A stretch of 64,000 bases of DNA, from positions 992,001 to 1,056,000 of the forward strand of contig RQOL01000660.1 in NCBI GenBank assembly GCA_013076295.1, read 5' to 3'. This stretch comes from Sanderia malayensis (lineage: Eukaryota; Cnidaria; Scyphozoa; Semaeostomeae; Pelagiidae). A model generated the notes under the pieces. It had not been told where the DNA came from. It ran no database searches and saw only the letters and a program-made list of their open reading frames with translations. The translations under genes and the position numbers were made by a program. Numbering within the stretch: position 1 is the stretch's first letter; the number at the start of each line of letters is the position of its first letter. Below are positions 63,421 to 64,000 of the stretch, piece after piece.

Positions 63421-64000
63421 CTTGAAAACAGCACATTTCAAACTAACTTGCATCGACAAAGAACAGGGTTGATAAATAGAAGAATCGAAAAACTATGCCA
63501 AAAAGCCGCATCGTGTAAGCCTACAGTATTCTTCCCTGTTTCAGGCATGGACCACACTGGACAAAACAACCAACTATTCTAAAAACAACTGCACAAAACA
63601 AAAGAAACCAACATGGCGGAAAAGTAAATCCTCGAGGAAATTAAAAACCAAACCCCGAGACTTAAAAACTGTCGATACTTGTAAAATCCATGCTTGATTT
63701 ATGAAAATGTAATAACAGTTCACCAAAGGGTAAAGGGGTGTGTGTTCCTATCCCAAAGATGGGGGAGAAACGAAGATCGAGTCGAAAATCAAAATAAGCA
63801 AGGAAGGACAACTTTGAGTTCACGATGAAAATCGCCAGAAGGCTTTCGGGGAGGGAAATATCCAAGGGTTATTAAAAGCTTCACAAATTAATTCTTTTTT
63901 CTCGATGCAAGTGTTATTGGTGATATCTGCATGGGGTTGAAGCTGGGTTTAAATAGGCCAGAAAACATGATGTAACCACGATATTTAAGGTAAACGAATT
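63421..64000. other. Region upstream of the first mapped CHD1 exon
   Basis: Must hold at least part of a CHD1 5' intron, or the start exon and promoter. I could not choose a start exon with the required phase (two leftover bases) from the minus-strand ATGs present. Confidence 0.4.

Noticed and set aside
63623..63633. Plus-strand start ATGGCGGAAAAG followed by GTAAAT-like donor near the right edge
   Set aside because: Four codons and a possible donor are too little to call a gene; no downstream exon is inside the window.

Overview
The window is nuclear DNA of an animal: AT-rich, with intron-split genes, GT-AG splice sites and many short inverted-repeat elements in the introns. A retinal-homeobox gene, a full laminin alpha chain, CHD1 and SLC25A46 all point to Metazoa. 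Introns are short (mostly 100-700 bp) and the gene set suggests an early-branching animal such as a cnidarian. A compact deuterostome such as a tunicate is not excluded, and I cannot name the species.

Seven genes are supported, left to right. SLC30A5/ZnT5 (-, 5' end only, runs off the left edge). SLC25A46 (+, 8 exons, 420 aa). A RAX/Rx-type paired-like homeobox gene (-, 3 exons, 304 aa). RIIAD1 (-, 4 tiny exons, 95 aa, invisible in ORF-length scans). A laminin alpha chain of the alpha3/5 class (+, 60 exons, 2988 aa, 25.7 kb). An intronless SLC35G-type transporter (+, 383 aa). CHD1 (-, 34 mapped exons, about 1858 aa, first exon unresolved). I rebuilt each gene by reading exons, checking splice sites and matching codon phase at every junction; no search was run.

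SLC30A5/SLC25A46 and RIIAD1/laminin are head-to-head pairs that may share promoter regions. SLC35G and CHD1 converge. There is no operon-like logic. The genes serve separate jobs: zinc transport in the secretory pathway, mitochondrial outer-membrane dynamics, anterior/eye-type transcription, a probable ciliary or PKA-anchoring protein, basement membrane, nucleotide-sugar/metabolite-type transport, and chromatin remodelling.

The most unusual material is non-coding. There are inverted copies of one promoter/start segment at both SLC30A5 and SLC25A46. There are near-perfect palindromes at 1627-1666 and 1890-1946. A 160-bp satellite built from nested palindromes lies after the laminin gene. A laminin exon-end/intron fragment is duplicated inside an earlier laminin intron. 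At least six families of short terminal-inverted-repeat elements and one tRNA-derived SINE are present. CHD1 introns hold a roughly 500-bp purine tract and a 335-bp pentanucleotide array. I found no sign of a prokaryotic defence system, virus or wholly new multigene system.
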